Shown here: in pieces, positions 44,107-53,725 of the stretch
Numbering within the stretch: position 1 is the first letter of the stretch
Layout of the letters: each line of letters starts with the position of its first letter
Origin: RDYJ01 sp034931405
Lineage (GTDB): Bacteria > Cyanobacteriota > Cyanobacteriia > Cyanobacteriales > Nostocaceae
Assembly: GCF_034931405.1 (NCBI RefSeq)
Contig: NZ_JAYGHA010000009.1
Span: 97,425 to 161,424 of the forward strand
Length of the DNA stretch: 64,000 bases
Reading direction: 5' to 3'
Notes under the pieces: model-generated
What the model saw: only the letters and a program-made list of their open reading frames with translations
Database searches by the model: none
What the model was told of the DNA's origin: nothing
Program-made: the position numbers and the translations under genes

Positions 44107-45689
44107 ATCAACAAGAGTTTTGGAGAGAATTACAACAATTAATTTATCAATCTAGGGAACTTTCAGAAACAACTCAAACACAATCTGAGAAGTTATTACA
44201 AATTCAAGATTCTCCATCATTACCTACGCAATTAATTATAGAAACTGTGTGTAATGGTGCAGTTTATTTAAATGAGCGATCGCATTTAAACTTTCCTGCA
44301 ATTATACCCTATATTTCCCTCAGTGGAAATCAACAAATAGCATTAGAAATGGCACTTTCAAATAGTCCCATTGCTTTAATTTCTGGAACAGCAGCAACAG
44401 GAAAAACTCGTATTGCAAATAATCTTGCTCATGCAGCTATTAACCATTCTCATCGAGTCCTAATTTTAACTAATCACACTGCATCCTTAACAGCTTATCA
44501 TCACTTGACAACTTATCCCTTTTTATTATCTCAAACACAAAATTATCAGCAGTGGATAATCAATCAATTGTGTTCTCAAAATTTCGCACAACCGCAGATG
44601 GATTATTTACCATTACATCTGTTACCAGATGTAGAATTAGCAAAACTGCGAACATCTGCAAAACTAGAAAAATGGTTGCTAATTATTCAAAATAATTTAC
44701 ATCAAGAATTAATAGAACTATTAAAATCCGAATTTCCTCACTTATCACAATCACGTCTTCAACTATTAGCTTATCGTCTGAAACAATTAGAACCATTACT
44801 ACAACAGCAATTAAAATTAAGTCAGATATATAATCATCTATCAGCACAAGCATTAGCCGAAATTGCTAACCAGATGATGGAAAATCCCCAAGTCCCAATT
44901 TTGGCAACTGTTGCGGAATTTATGCACCCAGAAAATCATTATTTTTGGGAATCCAATTTTGATTTAATTATTGTAGATGAAGCACATTCTCTCAACTGGA
45001 TAGAATTAATTATATTATCAGGATTATGCCAAAAATTAGTTTTATTGGGTGAAGAAATCCCTACATATTATCGGCAAAATCGCAATAAAAACTCATTCTT
45101 TACCCGCTTTCCTCAATGTTTACAGTGGTTAAAGCAGCATCTACTACCAACTTATGTTTATCAACTAAACGAACAATTTAGAATCCATCCAGAAATAGCT
45201 GAAATTGTTTATCCATGTATTTCTAAAGATTGGGTACAAACGCAATATTGGAACATTAATGATCTTCTTCCTCAAACTCCACAAAGATTAGTTTGGCAAG
45301 ATGTACCTCACGAGAACGCAGGACAACAAATTATTAATTTTATTCAAAGTATTCAAACTTCAAATCCAGAAATTATCCAGAAAATTGGTATAATTACTTT
45401 TTCTATAGAAAATCGAGATTACCTGAAAAATAACTTAACCATAGAAGATAATCAAATATTTATTGGTACAATCGAAGAATGGTATGGAAACGAAAAAGAG
45501 ATAATGATTGTTGATTGTGCAGTAACTCCTGAAAATATGACAATAGAAAATATTAATACAGCACTCACAAGAGGAAAAGACTATTTATTTTTATTCGGTG
45601 ATTATGATTTATGGAAAATTTCTAAATCTCCAATTCAATCATTATTGAATCAACCAGCATTCTATAAGGAACGTCTAGTTTTAATATAA
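44103..45689 (+). CDS. SF1 helicase, UPF1/DNA2-like
   Basis: The 528-residue protein shows the SF1 helicase motifs in order: SLSGNQQIALEMAL (Q-like motif), ISGTAATGKTRIAN (Walker A, about 95), FDLIIVDEAHSL (Walker B, about 292), LNEQFRIHPE (motif IV region, about 355), GTIEEWYGNEKEIMIVD (motif V) and NTALTRGKDYLFLFGD (motif VI, about 484). The motif V/VI form matches the UPF1/DNA2 group, which moves along RNA or DNA. It overlaps the McrC-like gene by 4 bp (ATGA). A single HIP1 site lies within it at about 44277, the only one in the operon. Confidence 0.88.
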   Translation: MNQQEFWRELQQLIYQSRELSETTQTQSEKLLQIQDSPSLPTQLIIETVCNGAVYLNERSHLNFPAIIPYISLSGNQQIALEMALSNSPIALISGTAATGKTRIANNLAHAAINHSHRVLILTNHTASLTAYHHLTTYPFLLSQTQNYQQWIINQLCSQNFAQPQMDYLPLHLLPDVELAKLRTSAKLEKWLLIIQNNLHQELIELLKSEFPHLSQSRLQLLAYRLKQLEPLLQQQLKLSQIYNHLSAQALAEIANQMMENPQVPILATVAEFMHPENHYFWESNFDLIIVDEAHSLNWIELIILSGLCQKLVLLGEEIPTYYRQNRNKNSFFTRFPQCLQWLKQHLLPTYVYQLNEQFRIHPEIAEIVYPCISKDWVQTQYWNINDLLPQTPQRLVWQDVPHENAGQQIINFIQSIQTSNPEIIQKIGIITFSIENRDYLKNNLTIEDNQIFIGTIEEWYGNEKEIMIVDCAVTPENMTIENINTALTRGKDYLFLFGDYDLWKISKSPIQSLLNQPAFYKERLVLI

Positions 45690-45706
45690 AATATCAAATA
45701 TAAATT

Positions 45707-47416
45707 ATGAAAATCCAAATTCAACTATCAGGAAAATTTCAACGTTTACTATTGAGTGGTACAGAAAACATACCTTTCTCTGTAAATGATTTAATGAGGG
45801 AAGTACAAGCAGTAGCTACACAACACCGCAGACGTAAACCGCAATTATTACGTCAATCTTTTGGTTTAGATTTCATCCCAGAAACAGTATTGATTAACCT
45901 ATGCAAACAAGCAAGACATATTACTAACGACAATGAACTTTATGAAATCCCATCCCTGAAATTATTACAACCTATTGGATCTCAATTAAACAACCAAACT
46001 ATTAACAAATATGCTTATCAATTTATTTCTGAACAAGGTAATATTCAACTAATAGCAGATGATCCACAACTTCCCAGTTTCCTCGGTACTATTTCTGAAC
46101 AACCAGGAAATTATATCATTACCATAGAACAACCTATTCATCCTGATTTAGATCAGGAATTTATCCAAATAATATGGAATAATATTAGTGATTATTGGCA
46201 GAATTTACCAACAATTAACAAAATAGAATTTGTTTTACAATCTAGTAATTCTCAACAAATTTGTATTAATTATCAAAGAATTACGGCTTTTATTTCTATT
46301 CAAGAATTACCCTTAGAATTAAGAACAGCAATTACATTTTTACGATTACAGGAAACTAACACATCAAATTTATCAACATCAGTTAAATCATTAGTTGAGG
46401 AATATCAATCAAAATATAGATATGAACAAATTAAGTTACCTGAACAGTTACAACCTAACTCTAATTTAACTCCTCAAAGTGGGTTTTTCATTCGTAATCG
46501 TCAAAACCGGAATATTTTCCATAAAATTATTAATGATGCTCGTCAATTTTTACTAATTTCTAGTTATATTATTGAAGATGAAGAACTAACAACACTAATT
46601 TGTGAAAAATCATTGCAACTACCTCAAGGAGTTTGGATATTAACAGACTTGAGAAACGAAGTTTTAGATCGTATTGATCAACAAATATCAGATAATATTT
46701 CTATCCCCGAACAATATAAGATTTCAGATGAACGGAAAAAAACTTGTTTAAGAATGTTACTCAATGCAAATATTCCCATTCGTAGCGGTTCTTTTCACTT
46801 AAAAACGTATATTTCTGAAAAATATGCTTATTTAGGTTCTTGTAATCTTACTCGCGGAAGTTTAGATATTAATAAAGAAGCGGGGATAGTTTTTAGGAAT
46901 AATTCTCAGCATCAAAACCTAATTAATTTATTTCAGCAATTTTGGCAAAAACGCAGTAGCGATGAGGTAATACCGGAAAGTAATATTGATAGTTTTCGTT
47001 TGCGTTCTCTCTTGCATAATTATCAGGAGAAATACACAACATATTATCCTAATTTTTTGACATCATCACAATATGAAAGAGATTTAATTAAAGAACTGAC
47101 AAACTTTAAAGGAGAGGTAAAAATTTACAGTCGCAGTTTTCAACCATCAGCAGAAATAGCAACTTATCTAGGTTGGTTAGACACACAGATTTTTATAGAT
47201 TCAAGTATGTCAGTTAAAAATCAAAACTTGAATATTTATAAAATTAATAATCTCCATGCTAAAATAACTATTTTAGGAAATCAAGTAGCATACATTGGAG
47301 GAATTAATTTTAATTTCAATTCTAATTTTTCACGGTCACATGATTTAATGTATAAAACCACCGACGCAAAAGAAATAAATCAAATAATTCGTCAACTACC
47401 ATTACTAGATTCATAA
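45707..47416 (+). CDS. Double phospholipase-D-like (HKD) protein
   Basis: The 569-residue protein has two PLD-type half-sites. The first is HLKTYISEKYAYLGSCNLT at about 364-383, the second is HAKITILGNQVAYIGGINF at about 517-535. Each keeps HxK and the downstream Gly-Ser/Gly-Asn zone, while the Asp of HKD is not obvious in the first. PLD-fold proteins include DNA and RNA nucleases such as those in defence islands. Residues 1-230 form a separate domain that I do not recognise. It lies 17 bp behind the helicase gene in the same operon. Confidence 0.8.
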   Translation: MKIQIQLSGKFQRLLLSGTENIPFSVNDLMREVQAVATQHRRRKPQLLRQSFGLDFIPETVLINLCKQARHITNDNELYEIPSLKLLQPIGSQLNNQTINKYAYQFISEQGNIQLIADDPQLPSFLGTISEQPGNYIITIEQPIHPDLDQEFIQIIWNNISDYWQNLPTINKIEFVLQSSNSQQICINYQRITAFISIQELPLELRTAITFLRLQETNTSNLSTSVKSLVEEYQSKYRYEQIKLPEQLQPNSNLTPQSGFFIRNRQNRNIFHKIINDARQFLLISSYIIEDEELTTLICEKSLQLPQGVWILTDLRNEVLDRIDQQISDNISIPEQYKISDERKKTCLRMLLNANIPIRSGSFHLKTYISEKYAYLGSCNLTRGSLDINKEAGIVFRNNSQHQNLINLFQQFWQKRSSDEVIPESNIDSFRLRSLLHNYQEKYTTYYPNFLTSSQYERDLIKELTNFKGEVKIYSRSFQPSAEIATYLGWLDTQIFIDSSMSVKNQNLNIYKINNLHAKITILGNQVAYIGGINFNFNSNFSRSHDLMYKTTDAKEINQIIRQLPLLDS

Positions 47417-47419
47417 ACT

Positions 47420-49789
47420 ATGACTACATTATTCAATTTGGAATCCTATATTGATGCTTGCCAATATACTCACATATTTCAAAATTCACCATATCAATCA
47501 ATTCCTGACTCCAGAGAAAAATACAAAGCATTATTAGATAAATATACTGAAAATCGTTATTTAGCAGCACCAATTATTAATAACCATCGTTCATCAAAAC
47601 TAACTATTAATTCCGCACCCTTAAATTATTCATCTATAGGAAATGAATTAACTACGGGAGAACAAAAACGCTTATTTATTATCAGTGATACATTAGATTT
47701 AATGACACTGAGTAACAGTAATATTTTAGGACGTGGTGACGGTTACTTATACAGCAGTGCTTACCACTATTGGAATCATTATACCGAAATTCATCAACAT
47801 CAAATTACTAAACCATTGATATTTCTTGATTTAGATAATTTTGGTATTTCTAATTTAATTCCTGTCAGGTTAACACAAACCGAAAATAGTCCTTATCAAA
47901 TTCCTATTCTTGATACCAAGAATAAAATATTATCTAATAATATTTTTGACTGTCAAACAATATATAAAAATATTTGTAATGCAGTATCTCAAAGTTTATT
48001 AAATCAATTTCCTGCATTATTAATAAATGTAGAAATGGTTGATCATTTATCTGATTATTTGCAAAAGATTAATTTTTTACAATTTATTCAATCTTGTGGA
48101 AATCAACAATCTGTAGATTTAATTATTGAAATTAAGCACAATCAACAGATTTATTATAAACAAATTAATATAGTAATATCAGAAATTGCTAATATTGTTT
48201 GTGAGCAAATTAATTTTCGTGATCTTCAGCAAATAGCAAATCAATATTCTCAATATCAGTTTGTATTAGTGAGTCAATATAATATTTTTGTAGAAATTAA
48301 TACACATTTACCTAATTTCATTATTCTTCAACCAAATAATCAACAGTTTCCACAAATCTGGAAAGACAAGAATAATTTAAATTTTCCTTTATTTGCGATT
48401 TCTTTGGATGAAATTGAATTTAAAATTGATATTGATGGTAAAGAAGAATGGATTAAATTATCTGATAAAAAAGATGTTATTTCTTATGAAGGTAAACCTA
48501 CAATATTAATTGGAACTATCCCTAGTTTAAATCAAAATTTTGTCCGTATTCCACAAGGCAGAAATAACGCTAATTTACCTATTCGAGTTAATGGTAAAGA
48601 TTATTGTATAAATGATACAGCGCAAGATTATAAAATAGAAATTGAGAACTACCAAGGAACAGAAGAAACTCGTGTTCAGATTCAGTTTAATTTACAACCT
48701 GGTTCTTTTCCAGAACTCAACGTTATGGATTTAGAAAATAAGTATAAAATCAAGACTAGCTTCGTCAATAGACAACAGACAAATAATGGCATTCATAAAT
48801 ATTATAGTCATATTTTACCTGAACAAATTACAGCGAATCGTCAGCAAAGATCATTAGATCAAATTGAAAAATTAGAAAGACGTAGTGATTTTCAAGAATT
48901 GATAAAAGATTTAACTGGAATTGCTAGTGGATTAAATAAAATTACTAGTCAAAATGTTCAAAAAAATAATTATAATGTTCTAAATACAAGTATTAAGCGG
49001 TTTAAGTCCAAAATACATCAACAACCTGATTTATTACAGTTTATAGATATTTCATCAAGTGAGACAGTTGTAATTCAACTAATAGCGCAATTAAATCAAG
49101 CAAACCTTTCCAGGTTGGTTGATATTGTATGCAACATACTCACATCTAATCAACCTTTAACTAATGAAAAAAAAGATTTGTTAGTAGATGGAATTATTTT
49201 AATAGGTAAACTATATCAGTTTTCAGAACACCTATCATCAGATAGATTATTTTTTCAATTACAATCAAATATTGATAGTAAAGTTAGATATGGAAATGTC
49301 AAGTTCTCAAATGAATATGTACAATGTCTAGCGAGAATAGCAGTAAATGGAGAATTACAACGTCAATATTTCAGTTTATTTGATTCTCAGTACAATCTAC
49401 AAAAAAGTCAGTACCTATGGGGATATGGAAGAATTTTGCTTTGGTATTACAATTTTAATTCAACAGTATCATTTTTTAAATATCAAGAACATTTTATAAT
49501 GATAATGAATTATTTGTTGACGAATAATTATAGAAATTTCGATTATCAATATAAACAAAATGCTTTCTTATCTTTAATTTATATCCTAACTTTTCGCGCT
49601 CATAACTCAGATTTTTGTGGTAAAAATTCACGAGAATTTATTTTAGCAAAGCAAGTTGTTGAACATTTCCAGCATGATAAAATTATTTTAAACACAATTA
49701 GTAGAAAAAAGTCATTAAATCAGTATTTCCAAGAAATGATTGAAGGTACTTCCACAGCAGATGAAATAGCAAATCTTCTTCAAGGTTAA
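47420..49789 (+). CDS. Unrecognised 789-residue protein of the McrB-like operon
   Basis: The gene starts 3 bp behind the PLD gene, so it is surely part of the unit. No domain is recognisable. Visible features: a Asn/Ile/Gln-rich composition, hydrophobic strand patterns such as KPLIFLDLDNFGISNLIPV (about 135-152) and QFVLVSQYNIFVEI (about 285), and an all-helical C-terminal third (about 560-789) with LWGYGRILLWYYNF. No signal peptide or membrane segment. It could be the sensor or effector of the system; this is a guess. Confidence 0.7.
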   Translation: MTTLFNLESYIDACQYTHIFQNSPYQSIPDSREKYKALLDKYTENRYLAAPIINNHRSSKLTINSAPLNYSSIGNELTTGEQKRLFIISDTLDLMTLSNSNILGRGDGYLYSSAYHYWNHYTEIHQHQITKPLIFLDLDNFGISNLIPVRLTQTENSPYQIPILDTKNKILSNNIFDCQTIYKNICNAVSQSLLNQFPALLINVEMVDHLSDYLQKINFLQFIQSCGNQQSVDLIIEIKHNQQIYYKQINIVISEIANIVCEQINFRDLQQIANQYSQYQFVLVSQYNIFVEINTHLPNFIILQPNNQQFPQIWKDKNNLNFPLFAISLDEIEFKIDIDGKEEWIKLSDKKDVISYEGKPTILIGTIPSLNQNFVRIPQGRNNANLPIRVNGKDYCINDTAQDYKIEIENYQGTEETRVQIQFNLQPGSFPELNVMDLENKYKIKTSFVNRQQTNNGIHKYYSHILPEQITANRQQRSLDQIEKLERRSDFQELIKDLTGIASGLNKITSQNVQKNNYNVLNTSIKRFKSKIHQQPDLLQFIDISSSETVVIQLIAQLNQANLSRLVDIVCNILTSNQPLTNEKKDLLVDGIILIGKLYQFSEHLSSDRLFFQLQSNIDSKVRYGNVKFSNEYVQCLARIAVNGELQRQYFSLFDSQYNLQKSQYLWGYGRILLWYYNFNSTVSFFKYQEHFIMIMNYLLTNNYRNFDYQYKQNAFLSLIYILTFRAHNSDFCGKNSREFILAKQVVEHFQHDKIILNTISRKKSLNQYFQEMIEGTSTADEIANLLQG

Positions 49790-49849
49790 ATAACTTAATT
49801 TATAATCAATTTATAGACAATAGTAGAAAAAATACATCTAAACCATACT

Positions 49850-49942
49850 GGGAGCAACGCGATTGATAGTTTTTAGTGATACCTGAATTGGGTGTAGCTA
49901 AAAGTACATTTTTACCCGACCTAACAAAATCGCGTTGCTCCC
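49850..49942. repeat. 93-bp palindromic element
   Basis: GGGAGCAACGCGAT and ATCGCGTTGCTCCC are perfect 14-bp inverted ends around a 65-bp spacer. The layout is that of a small MITE. No second copy is seen in the window. It lies between the defence-like operon and the TA-type MITE. Confidence 0.7.
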
Positions 49943-49957
49943 TATTTGCAACTACTA

Positions 49958-50082
49958 CACGACTTACGCAACTAACACATTGGTAGGGTGCGTCAGATAT
50001 CAACAATTTGTTTATTTGCAGTATTTATGCAGTCTGACGCACCCTACAACAGATTTTTAGTGTGACAATTGCGTAAGTCCTA
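49958..50082 (+). mobile_element. 125-bp MITE with TA flanks, copy 2
   Basis: Ends match copy 1 (13293-13417), with ACGACTTACGCAA at the left and TTGCGTAAGTCCT at the right, and TA on both sides (49956-49957, 50083-50084). The internal pair TAGGGTGCGTCAGA / TCTGACGCACCCTA is identical. It lies in the same orientation as copy 1, about 160 bp behind the defence-like operon. Confidence 0.8.
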
Positions 50083-50255
50083 TACTATTATTTTTAGCTA
50101 AATAAATCACAACGCCAGACACAGAAACAGAAACGAAAAAGTCAAAAAAAATTGGCGCAATCTCAGTCAATAAATTGATAAAAAAATGTAGGGTAGACAA
50201 AAGCAGCCCTACATTAAATCAGCGAATAGATTTATCTTATTGAATCTGAAAATTC

Positions 50256-50687
50256 TTAACCCAAAAGTTGTTGTTTAAATGAACTAACCTTGAGGGATAA
50301 TTCTTGCCGATTTTCAGCTTTGATGAGATAACGGAAAGTAAACCAGATGGCATAAAATATGCCAATTATCTCAAAAATGGAAGCTAGTAATGGCACGCCA
50401 TTAACAGCATCTAAAACGGCGATCACTACCTTCACAGTGACAAATGCAGACAAGATTAAAACAATAGTTAAGATAGCTTGCTGGTTTTTGTCAAAAAAAC
50501 TACCTAGATAATCTGGCAGTTGGTCTAAGAATTCAACAATCTGTCTACTAATTCGCTGCCATTGGCTCGCAGGTGCTGTACCTGGCGGTAATTTGGGCAA
50601 ATTCCTAGTTTCTGCACCTTCAAGGGATAAACCCCCCTGTGGTGAGATGGAAGTGACTGGCTCTGATTGCTGTTGTTGAGTTTCCAT
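50256..50687 (-). CDS. CAAD-domain thylakoid membrane protein
   Basis: From ATG 50685-50687 the product has 143 residues: METQQQQSEPVTS, a polar N-terminal half, then two hydrophobic segments (about 78-97 and 102-123) with LDAVNGVPLLASIFEIIG between them. This is the CAAD domain (as in CURT1-like and aminoacyl-tRNA synthetase appendages), which anchors proteins to thylakoids. CURT1-like proteins shape thylakoid edges. An upstream ATG at 50771 would add 28 residues but lies in unlikely sequence. It ends with a short basic tail. Confidence 0.88.
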   Translation of the reverse strand: METQQQQSEPVTSISPQGGLSLEGAETRNLPKLPPGTAPASQWQRISRQIVEFLDQLPDYLGSFFDKNQQAILTIVLILSAFVTVKVVIAVLDAVNGVPLLASIFEIIGIFYAIWFTFRYLIKAENRQELSLKVSSFKQQLLG

Positions 50688-50951
50688 AATGTTTGCAATT
50701 TGGCACAACAGTGTTGATAACTGACTGGACGTAAATAAATATAACAGTCTCGGCTCAGAATACCAAGTCAAAAATGTTTCAGTTTGTATCTTGATTACTG
50801 ATTCTTGGCTATAAACATTTATTTATGTCTGGCGAATTATAGGGGTATGCACTTGAATGAGATACACAATTAACGTTAAAAATCCATACACTAAAAGACT
50901 TTCAACTCTGTTCCCTGTTCCCTGCTTTAGGGATATTAATTGTTAGCGGCT

Positions 50952-51407
50952 TTAGCTTTTTGGTGGTAAAACAGTCGCTTTGACAATTACATTTTTCACG
51001 CCATTAATTTCTTTGGATAAAGGTTCAATTTTAGCCAATTGCTCTTGATTATTAACAGTTCCTGATACGGTAACTGTGCCATCTTTAGCGGCCTTAACTG
51101 TTAATTGACCACCGGGAATATTAGCCTCTAATTTAGATCGGACTTCACTGGATAAATCCGCAGCCGCTCTCTCTGTAAGATCACCAGTAACCAGATTTCG
51201 CTCTTCACGAGCGCGAATATCAGCATTGAGTTGTCTTCTGCGAAGTTCACTTTGAGCATCTTCTTTTGCAGCTTGTGTTGTTTGTGAGGCTGGAGTTACT
51301 GGAGCTTCTCCAGGTTCGGGTGCATTCACACTTGTCTTGGCTGCATTATCACAAGCAGCACTGAAAAGTAAAAGCGAACCAATTAAGAATGAAGTTAGCT
51401 TTTTCAT
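50952..51407 (-). CDS. BON-domain lipoprotein
   Basis: From ATG 51405-51407 the protein has 151 residues: MKKLTSFLIGSLLLFSAAC is a lipoprotein signal with lipobox Cys. A charged helical part follows (SELRRRQLNADIRAREERN), and then a BON domain (KLEANIPGGQLTVKAAKDGTVT..GTVNNQEQL..). BON domains bind phospholipids and are linked to osmotic shock resistance. An upstream ATG would read through the promoter zone and is rejected. It follows the stress-type gene on the same strand after about 125 bp. Confidence 0.88.
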   Translation of the reverse strand: MKKLTSFLIGSLLLFSAACDNAAKTSVNAPEPGEAPVTPASQTTQAAKEDAQSELRRRQLNADIRAREERNLVTGDLTERAAADLSSEVRSKLEANIPGGQLTVKAAKDGTVTVSGTVNNQEQLAKIEPLSKEINGVKNVIVKATVLPPKS

Positions 51408-51531
51408 TGCTTTATTTCTTGATATAGATGTGAAGAACATGATTATTGATTTTTTGTGAAGAAGTAGGAGCAAAATTTTAAGCAAAATTTTAATATTATT
51501 GCTCCTCAGATTGGGTGAAATAAGATGGGAA

Positions 51532-53148
51532 TTATAGGGTTGTTTGACGGTGATCAAGAATAATTACAGGTGATTCTCTGTCCACCGTGCTGTGAACTGT
51601 TTCCGTATGTCTGACTGGTTCAAAACTGGGTTGATGTTTGCTGACCTCATGGGCATCATAAATAGCAAATTCTTCAATTCCCAAACCTTTGAGAATTGTT
51701 TCCGCATGGTGAATTTGTGCTTGTGTACCATCAACAATGACTAAGTAATGGCCTTTTTGGAAGCGATCGCTATAAACTCGCGCTTCTTCTTCAGGAATTC
51801 CTAAACCCACCAATCCCCCTCCAATACCTCCCACTGCTGCACCCACAGCACCACCTGTTAAGGTTGTAGCTAAAGCAGTCGCCACAGCACCACCAGCCAT
51901 TACAGGTCCGACTCCAGGAATTGCTAAAGTTCCCAAACCAACTAATAAACCACCTAAACCACCGATAGCACCACCAGTAGCCGCACCTGCTTTTAGCCCC
52001 TCGTCTGCTTTATTACCTGTCTCTAGATTTCTTGGTCCACTGTTGTTGATGTCTTTAGCAATCAGGGAAACTTGGTTCATGGAAAAACCAGCATTTTGTA
52101 ATTCTCTCAGTGCGGCTTCTGCGTCACGGCGATGGGAAAATACACCAATCGCTCTTTTGCTGGTTTGCAAAGGTGCATTTACATGACCATTTGATTCGTA
52201 AACTTGCCACTCTTTAATCCCATGCCGGTTGATAATAGTTGCTACTCGGTGGATATCAGCATCTGTACCACTAACGATCAGAATATAATCGCCTTGCTGG
52301 ATGCGTTCATTGTAGAATCGAGTTCGCTGATCAGGAATATTGAAGCGAGTAGAGTCAACGCGATCTGCTTGCAGTAGCGCTTCGCTATCACTCAAATTAA
52401 TTCCCTTGAAGGCATCCCGGTGTTGGCGTTCTTTGTGAATTAAAGCAATTTGACTTAAGGAAAAACCCGCATTTCTTAAATCATTAATAGCAGCTTCTGC
52501 ATTTTGTAACAGGGAAAAATAACCAATCGCATATTTATCAACAGCCACATCTTCACGAACAACCACATTCTCAGCTATAACATTCTTGGTTGGCTGTTTA
52601 ACATCTGGTTGATCATAAACTTCAAACTCTTCAATCTTCCAGCGATGAAGAATTTCTCTAGCTCTAGCAATTTCTGACTCTGTCCCATCGATGATAACTA
52701 AATATTCTCCTCTTTCCACTCTTTCGTGATAAACTTTGGCTCTTTCTTCGGGAATTCCTAAACCAATCAAAGCACCAATTAAACCACCTGCTGCTGCACC
52801 AATACCAACACCAGCAAGAGTTGTAACTAAAGCAGTTGCTGTCGCTCCAGCCAACATAATTGGACCTATTCCCGGAATAGCTAAAGTTCCCAATCCCACT
52901 AATAAGCCAGTTATACCACCCACAACACCACCAGAAACTGCTCCCCTGGCTGCACCTTCTTCAGCCTGATTATCAACCTTCTCATGGACTTTATGACCAG
53001 CAATTTCGTCTCCGTCTTCTTGATGTTTAGCGATCACAGAAACTCTGTCCATCGGAAAACCTGAGTGTCTCAATTCATATAACGCCTGTTCAACATCATG
53101 GAGATTAGGAAATACGCCTACTCCACGCTTATGTACATTTGTGATCAT
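51532..53148 (-). CDS. Three-repeat YflT/GSP17M-like stress protein with glycine zippers
   Basis: I chose ATG 53146-53148 because GGAGG lies about 10 bases upstream. About 538 residues. Three repeats begin GVGVFPNLHDVEQALYELRH, IGYFSLLQNAEAAINDLRNA and IGVFSHRRDAEAALRELQNA, each of the general stress protein 17M/YflT type. The first and third contain a Gly-rich hydrophobic hairpin (GGVVGGITGLLVGLGTLAIP and GGAIGGLGGLLVGLGTLAIP) and all share a closing (V)YHERVERGEYLVIIDGT-like strand pattern. Probably membrane associated and stress related; function unknown. Confidence 0.85.
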   Translation of the reverse strand: MITNVHKRGVGVFPNLHDVEQALYELRHSGFPMDRVSVIAKHQEDGDEIAGHKVHEKVDNQAEEGAARGAVSGGVVGGITGLLVGLGTLAIPGIGPIMLAGATATALVTTLAGVGIGAAAGGLIGALIGLGIPEERAKVYHERVERGEYLVIIDGTESEIARAREILHRWKIEEFEVYDQPDVKQPTKNVIAENVVVREDVAVDKYAIGYFSLLQNAEAAINDLRNAGFSLSQIALIHKERQHRDAFKGINLSDSEALLQADRVDSTRFNIPDQRTRFYNERIQQGDYILIVSGTDADIHRVATIINRHGIKEWQVYESNGHVNAPLQTSKRAIGVFSHRRDAEAALRELQNAGFSMNQVSLIAKDINNSGPRNLETGNKADEGLKAGAATGGAIGGLGGLLVGLGTLAIPGVGPVMAGGAVATALATTLTGGAVGAAVGGIGGGLVGLGIPEEEARVYSDRFQKGHYLVIVDGTQAQIHHAETILKGLGIEEFAIYDAHEVSKHQPSFEPVRHTETVHSTVDRESPVIILDHRQTTL

Positions 53149-53169
53149 ATTTGATATTCCTCCAAACAA

Positions 53170-53716
53170 CTATAAAAAATCATTTCCCAATGTGTTTAAG
53201 GCAATAACTCGTAAGCATTCAGTTATCATCTGTCAGTAGTTAGCTCAAACTGGATAGGAGTAAAAGCTTCTTGTCGATCAGCGTGGGTTTGTGAATCCGT
53301 TTTTTCTGGACACAAAGAAAACAGAAAGAAAATTTATCTACTTTTATCCACTCAATTCTTGTTTCTGCTGTTAGGCATAGGCTGAATGTTTACAATAGCC
53401 TTATCTATTAATACTTTTTTGGGCGTGAGATTCATCAATCTCCCGGAGTAAATTATATTTATGTCATTGGGTATAGATATCTCAATAGATATCTAAATAG
53501 TGTTATCTAAAAAACAGAAACAAATCAGTTTACACAATAAAATATGAACAAGAATTGAGAAAATGCAAATCGAGTAAACATACTGTTGTGATATTAATCA
53601 CCTAAATTCTAATATAGTAGTCACTGTTACTTGATTAAATGAAAAGTTAATTTATAGTCAAGTAAATCATTTCCAAATTTATAAACTATTAAGTTATTAC
53701 TTGGTGATTATGAGGA
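53170..53716. other. 547-bp intergenic region with NtcA-type promoter
   Basis: A hairpin GAGATTCATCAATCTC lies at about 53427-53442. At about 53478-53498 the palindrome AGATATCT occurs twice, 12 bp centre to centre. The NtcA-type promoter (separate entry) lies at the 3' end. No gene. Confidence 0.55.
53617..53658 (+). promoter_or_regulatory. NtcA-type class II promoter
   Basis: GTAGTCACTGTTAC at 53617-53630 is a perfect GTA-N8-TAC site. TATAGT at 53653-53658 follows after exactly 22 bp, the classical spacing for NtcA-activated promoters. The downstream gene encodes a small secreted protein with start at 53726, so the leader would be about 60 bases. NtcA is the global nitrogen regulator of cyanobacteria. 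Confidence 0.7.
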
Positions 53717-53725
53717 GTGGCGTTT

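Noticed and set aside
52736..52969. Plus-strand frame of repeated Pro/Ala
   Set aside because: It is the antisense shadow of the Gly-rich hairpin of the stress protein.
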